Of a stretch of 51,251 nt of DNA, positions 46,983-51,251 are shown one piece after another. Location: positions 1-51,251 of the forward strand of contig CAMCZA010000003.1 of NCBI GenBank assembly GCA_945885515.1, read 5' to 3'. The stretch is from Ferrithrix thermotolerans DSM 19514 (lineage in GTDB: Bacteria; Actinomycetota; Acidimicrobiia; Acidimicrobiales; Ilumatobacteraceae). The position numbers were made by a program, and so were the translations under genes. The notes under the pieces were generated by a model, which ran no database searches, was not told the DNA's origin, and was given only the letters and a program-made list of their open reading frames with translations. The first letter of the stretch is position 1; each line of letters starts with the position of its first letter.

Positions 46983-48428
46983 ATGTTTCTAAAAAACTTA
47001 GGTGATCGGATTAAATCAGCCTCCGTCTGGGAGGCCATTACGGCATTAATGATCGCTGTAGTTGGTTTCTATTTTGCGGCCTTAAGTGTTGAAATGCATC
47101 GAAGCCTGGCCACTTCTGCGTATGACTTCGGCCTTTATGACCAAGGGATCTGGTTGTTATCTCGGTTTCAAAACCCATTTGTGACGCTGATGGGTCGTAA
47201 TTTATTTGGTGACCATACGAGTTTCATCCTGTTATTTTTGGTGCCGGTTTATTGGATCATCGGTAGCACTTCAACTTTGTTTGTAATTCAAGCGCTGGCA
47301 ATTGTCGCTGGCGCGGTGCCCATATATTTGTTCACTCGCAATCGTTTAGATAGTGAAGCCATGGCCACCGTGTTTGTCGCCGCTTATCTAATTCACCCTG
47401 CCACTGTGTGGGTTGCCCTAGAAAATTTTCATCCAGATTCATTTTTGGGCGTGTTTATAGCGACTGCGCTTTATGCAGCATTTGAATCTAAATGGCGAAT
47501 GTACATCATTGCTGTGTTGTTAGCGATGAGTGTTAAAGAAGATGTCTCTCTGATTCTGATTCCACTAGGTCTTTGGGTTGCTTGGCGAAAGAACTCAAAG
47601 ATGGGATTGTTTACAGCGATAACTTCATTTTGGTATTCGGTGGTAGCGGTTTTTGGTATTCAACGTGGGATCAACGGCGTGCCATTTAGAAACGGATGGC
47701 GAATTCCGTTTGGTGGTCTTTCGGGCTCAATTAAGACTTTGCTCACTGATCCGATGGCGATGCTGAGGTACCTTGTCAGCGATTCTCGACCGTATTATGT
47801 TTTGCAACTTGTCGCTCCTGTCGCGCTCGGGTTCATCGTGTTTCCTGAGGTTGCGGCGATCGCCGTGTTAGTTATCTTCACAAATATTTTCAGTAACTTC
47901 TGGTATCAGTATCACATTGAGTATCACTACTCGTTCGTGGTGGTTCCTGTTCTTGTAATCGGCACCGCGTTCGCACTCGGTCGGCTTAGAAAAAATCTGC
48001 GCCGCGTAGTTGTGGTTATTTGCGCGATCAGCACTCTGAGTTGTGCCTATCTTTGGGCGCCTTTGCCTGGAGCGCGAACTCAAGTTGCGTACAACGGGTC
48101 AAGCAATCCTGCTGTTATTGCGGCACGTGTGGCGATGAGCAAAGTTCCAGACGACGCCGTGGTCAGTGCGTATCATCCTTTGACCGCGCATTTAGCGCGA
48201 CGCAAGCGAATCTATGTTTTCCCGGTTCCGTTCAAGCGAGCCTTATATGGGATGGATGCATTTGCAACCGGTGACGTTCTGCCGTTTACCAACGACATTG
48301 AGTTCGTGGTACTACCCGTATCTATGGACGAGGGTATGCAAAAAACATGGCGAGAGGTTTCGGCGCAGTTCGCAATTTCGTATGCCAATGAATGGTGGAT
48401 TGTGTATCAACGCAAAATATCGGGTTAG
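46983..48428 (+). CDS. DUF2079 family polytopic membrane protein
   Basis: 'YDFGLYDQGIWLLSRFQNPFVTLMGRNLFGDHTSFILLFLVPVYW' and multiple TM helices; start moved from 46929 to ATG 46983. Confidence 0.9.
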   Translation: MFLKNLGDRIKSASVWEAITALMIAVVGFYFAALSVEMHRSLATSAYDFGLYDQGIWLLSRFQNPFVTLMGRNLFGDHTSFILLFLVPVYWIIGSTSTLFVIQALAIVAGAVPIYLFTRNRLDSEAMATVFVAAYLIHPATVWVALENFHPDSFLGVFIATALYAAFESKWRMYIIAVLLAMSVKEDVSLILIPLGLWVAWRKNSKMGLFTAITSFWYSVVAVFGIQRGINGVPFRNGWRIPFGGLSGSIKTLLTDPMAMLRYLVSDSRPYYVLQLVAPVALGFIVFPEVAAIAVLVIFTNIFSNFWYQYHIEYHYSFVVVPVLVIGTAFALGRLRKNLRRVVVVICAISTLSCAYLWAPLPGARTQVAYNGSSNPAVIAARVAMSKVPDDAVVSAYHPLTAHLARRKRIYVFPVPFKRALYGMDAFATGDVLPFTNDIEFVVLPVSMDEGMQKTWREVSAQFAISYANEWWIVYQRKISG

Positions 48429-48475
48429 CGCACGTGCTATATTTGTGTCGTTCTGAATTATTTATTAGCCGTAAA

Positions 48476-48504
48476 TTGAGTCCTGTGAGGCTCGAACGGA
48501 AGGA
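48476..48504 (+). promoter_or_regulatory. PyrR-binding-loop-like hairpin abutting the pyrR Shine-Dalgarno
   Basis: TTGAGTC-CTGTGA-GGCTCGA (48476-48495) forms a 7-bp stem with hexaloop containing the AGTCC..TGAGGCT PyrR core; followed by GGAAGGA (48498-48504), then GTG 48510. Confidence 0.75.
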
Positions 48505-48509
48505 TATTT

Positions 48510-49061
48510 GTGAGTATCAACGCGAGGCTAAACACGCCGCATGAGGTGATGAGTGCGACAGATGTACGTCGTGCAATTGTTCGCATCGCTCACGAAATCA
48601 TCGAGCGCAACCACGGCATTGACGGCCTGGCGATTGTTGGCTTGCAACGCGGCGGCACATGGATCGCCGAAGCAATAACTAAACAGATAAACGAAATTGA
48701 AAGTTCAGTGACCGTACCAGTGGGGGCGCTCGATGTCAGCCTGCATCGAGACGACATAGGTATACGGCCCGTCTCGCTTGGCGCGATTACCGATATTCCA
48801 TTTGATTTAACCGGTGCGACAGTCGTGCTCGTAGACGATGTGTTATTTACCGGTCGAACAGTTCGCGCAGCAATGGAAGGACTTAATAATTACGGTCGAC
48901 CACGTGCGGTGCAACTTGCAGTTCTAATTGATCGAGGTCATCGTGAACTCCCGATCCGCCCAGATTTTGTAGGCAAGAACCTGCCGACACAAAAAGATGA
49001 TGATGTATCGGCAACTAGTGACGGCGTGCGAATAACAGCAATGAATTCGAGCAACAAGTGA
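48510..49061 (+). CDS. pyrR: Bifunctional pyr operon regulator/uracil phosphoribosyltransferase
   Basis: 'GIDGLAIVGLQRGGTWIAEAI', 'VVLVDDVLFTGRTVRAAMEGLNNYGRPRAVQLAVLIDRGHRELPIRPDFVGKNLPT'. Confidence 0.98.
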   Translation: MSINARLNTPHEVMSATDVRRAIVRIAHEIIERNHGIDGLAIVGLQRGGTWIAEAITKQINEIESSVTVPVGALDVSLHRDDIGIRPVSLGAITDIPFDLTGATVVLVDDVLFTGRTVRAAMEGLNNYGRPRAVQLAVLIDRGHRELPIRPDFVGKNLPTQKDDDVSATSDGVRITAMNSSNK

Positions 49062-49993
49062 AACATCTGAGAAGCATCGACGAACTTGGCGCCAAGGGGT
49101 TGTTAGAACTACTGCAGTTGACAGTTCATATGGCAGAAATTAACCAGAGGCCAGTTCCGAAGGTTCCGGCATTGCGTGGTCGAACCGTTGCAAGTTTATT
49201 TTTTGAAGATTCAACTCGAACTCGTCTGAGTTTTGAGACTGCCGCGAAGAGACTTTCGGCTGACACTTTAACTTTTAATGTTTCGACTTCAAGTGTCAAC
49301 AAAGGCGAATCGCTGCGCGACACAGTTGCCACGATTACCGATATGGGTGCTGATGCATTCGTTGTGCGTCACAAATCGGTGGGTATTCCATGGCAAATTG
49401 AACAGTGGACGAAAGCGTCGATCATTAATGCGGGTGATGGGGCACACCAACATCCAACTCAAGCGTTAGTTGACTGCTACACAATTCGTGAAGCAACTCA
49501 CACCGCAAGATTTGATGGAATGCAAATAACGATCGTCGGTGACATTAAACATTCGCGCGTTGCACGAAGCAATATTCAGGCTTTCACAATGTTGGGTGCA
49601 AAAGTCACTCTCGTCGCACCGCCAACTTTGCTGCCACCAGATGTTTCGCACTGGCCAGTTGAAGTAAATCATCATCTTGATGACGTCATACCAACTAGTG
49701 ATGTGTTGTATATGTTGCGCTTGCAAAGCGAAAGAATGTCGCAAGGGCATGTACCAACCCTGCGTGAGTATTCTGAGCAATATAGTCTCACTCAAAAGCG
49801 TGTTGCAAGGCTTAGAGATTCGGCGATAGTGATGCATCCAGGGCCAATGAACCGCGGCGTTGAAATGCAGATTGATCCTTCAGATATAAAAAACTCACTT
49901 ATTCATCGCCAAGTAGCCAACGGAGTTTCTGTTCGAATGGCTGTGCTTTTTGATTTGTTGGGCAGTGGCGCGAATCTTGGTGGTCAAGCATGA
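49058..49993 (+). CDS. pyrB: Aspartate carbamoyltransferase catalytic subunit
   Basis: 'VASLFFEDSTRTRLSFETAAKRLSADTLTFNVSTSSVNKGESLRDTV', 'HPTQALVDCYTI', 'VMHPGPMNRGVEM'. Confidence 0.99.
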   Translation: MKHLRSIDELGAKGLLELLQLTVHMAEINQRPVPKVPALRGRTVASLFFEDSTRTRLSFETAAKRLSADTLTFNVSTSSVNKGESLRDTVATITDMGADAFVVRHKSVGIPWQIEQWTKASIINAGDGAHQHPTQALVDCYTIREATHTARFDGMQITIVGDIKHSRVARSNIQAFTMLGAKVTLVAPPTLLPPDVSHWPVEVNHHLDDVIPTSDVLYMLRLQSERMSQGHVPTLREYSEQYSLTQKRVARLRDSAIVMHPGPMNRGVEMQIDPSDIKNSLIHRQVANGVSVRMAVLFDLLGSGANLGGQA

Positions 49994-51251
49994 GCAAGTC
50001 GGTCGTAATCAAGGGCGGCACAATTCTTAATCAGAATGGTGAACTGCGTGCCGATGTAAGAATCGAAAATGAAATAGTTGTTGAAGTTGGCGCAAACCTT
50101 AAAGGCGATATTGAACTCGATGCCAGTGGGTGCATCGTCACGAGCGGTTTTGTAGATTTGCATGCGCATCTGCGAGAGCCGGGCAAAGAAGAAGCAGAGA
50201 CAATTGAAACGGGCAGCCGCGCCGGAGCACTCGGCGGTTACACCGCACTGGTTGCAATGCCGAACACTGATCCTCCACAAGATTCGGTCGCAGTAATTGA
50301 TTTTGTGCGCGAACAAGGAAAGCGCGCCGGTCTCGTTGATGTAATCCCAAGTGGATGTATCACGCTCGGGCGACAAGGCGAAACGCTGGCTCCGATGGCA
50401 GAACTTGCACAGGCGGGTGTGAACTTTTTTACTGATGATGGTTTCGGGGTGCAAGATGCATCGCTGATGCGTCGTGCTCTCGAATATGCCAGAGGTCTTG
50501 GCGTAACGCTCGCACAACATTGTGAAGTTGCAGAACTTACTAAAGGTGCTGTGATGAGTGAATGTCAGTGTTGCACTGATCTTGGTCTGCCGGGCTGGCC
50601 AGCAATCGCTGAAGAATTGATGGTGTTTAGAGATATTGAACTTGTAAGAATCACCGGGGCGACGATGCATTTTTTGCACTTGTCTACGGCTCGTAGTGTT
50701 GAACTTGTTCGCGCTGCAAAGCGTGATGGTTTACCGATTACTGCCGAAGTAACCCCGCATCATTTGTCTCTAACTCAAGAACTTTTGGCGTCGTTTGATT
50801 CTGTGTATAAAGTCAATCCACCACTTCGCTCAAGCGAAGATATTCGTGCGCTGAAAATCGGTTTATTAGACGGCACGATTGATGCCATTGCTACTGACCA
50901 CGCGCCTCATCCGCGTCGCGACAAAGAAATGTCGCTTGACATGGCGCCACCCGGAATGCTCGGTCTTGAAACCGCGCTTGGTGTTGTATTGGCGTTTGGA
51001 GATCTAGAGATAAAAGACGCAGTGGCGTTATTGAGTTGGAACCCAGCACGAATCGCCAAAGTTGATAATGCGCACGGACGACCGATAGCGGCATCTGAGC
51101 CCGCAAATATCTGTGTTTTTGACCCAGAATTATCATGGAGTGTTGATTTGCAAAGACTGGCGAGCAAAAGTATAAATTCGCCCTATGTTGGTCGGACACT
51201 TCGTGGCAAAGTTCGCCACACTATTTTTAAGGGCGCACCAACAGTGATTGA
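49990..51251 (+). CDS. pyrC: Dihydroorotase, multifunctional complex type (3' truncated by window edge)
   Basis: Not in the ORF track because no stop occurs before the edge. Frame from ATG 49990 (ATGA overlap with pyrB) is open to the end: 'VTSGFVDLHAHLREPGKEEAETIETGSRAGALGGYTALVAMPNTDPP', 'ATDHAPHPRRDKE'. Confidence 0.97.
   Translation, partial: MSKSVVIKGGTILNQNGELRADVRIENEIVVEVGANLKGDIELDASGCIVTSGFVDLHAHLREPGKEEAETIETGSRAGALGGYTALVAMPNTDPPQDSVAVIDFVREQGKRAGLVDVIPSGCITLGRQGETLAPMAELAQAGVNFFTDDGFGVQDASLMRRALEYARGLGVTLAQHCEVAELTKGAVMSECQCCTDLGLPGWPAIAEELMVFRDIELVRITGATMHFLHLSTARSVELVRAAKRDGLPITAEVTPHHLSLTQELLASFDSVYKVNPPLRSSEDIRALKIGLLDGTIDAIATDHAPHPRRDKEMSLDMAPPGMLGLETALGVVLAFGDLEIKDAVALLSWNPARIAKVDNAHGRPIAASEPANICVFDPELSWSVDLQRLASKSINSPYVGRTLRGKVRHTIFKGAPTVI

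Noticed and set aside
49984-50679. 231-aa minus-strand ORF
   Set aside because: Antisense to pyrC, whose frame is open from 49990 to the window end and shows dihydroorotase motifs; the antisense translation is Cys/His-rich and non-protein-like.
1-51251. CRISPR arrays, transposons, integrases, prophage, defence or toxin-antitoxin systems
   Set aside because: No repeat-spacer pattern, recombinase/transposase motif or toxin-antitoxin pair seen on either strand; all sizeable ORFs belong to core functions or small uncharacterised genes within core operons.

Overview
The window (51,251 bp) is a dense, almost entirely chromosomal core-genome segment. It looks like a low-to-moderate GC actinobacterium; an Acidimicrobiia-like lineage is my inference, not demonstrated. 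About 44 intact or edge-truncated protein genes are packed with very short or overlapping junctions. The order on + is: dnaE (3' end), hypothetical, nitroreductase; a minus-strand fabI/S8 protease/YyaL operon; F420:NADP reductase-mshC-plsC-thrS-HIT-TM protein-pgsA-acyltransferase; LLM (-); pimA-like, lemA-htpX, DUF3048, pdxST, yebC, peroxiredoxin, ruvCAB, queA-tgt, yajC-secDF, rel, hisS, aspS, rarA, alaS, ruvX, mltG, aroE, aroCKBQ-pepQ-efp-nusB, DUF2079, pyrR-pyrB-pyrC (5' part). I found no tRNA/rRNA, CRISPR, transposon, prophage or defence island, and no convincing undescribed multi-gene system. The most interesting signals are regulatory and architectural: (i) a recurrent TANNNT box 6-8 nt upstream of about 15 start codons, a near-uniform leaderless-transcription signature; (ii) a PyrR-type hairpin abutting the pyrR Shine-Dalgarno; (iii) perfect inverted repeats in the aroC and lemA promoters; (iv) a convergent gene pair with 0 nt between stop codons; and (v) a mycobacteria-like gene complement (InhA-like enoyl reductase with a shortened loop, MshC, PIM-type glycolipid cluster, F420 enzymes).
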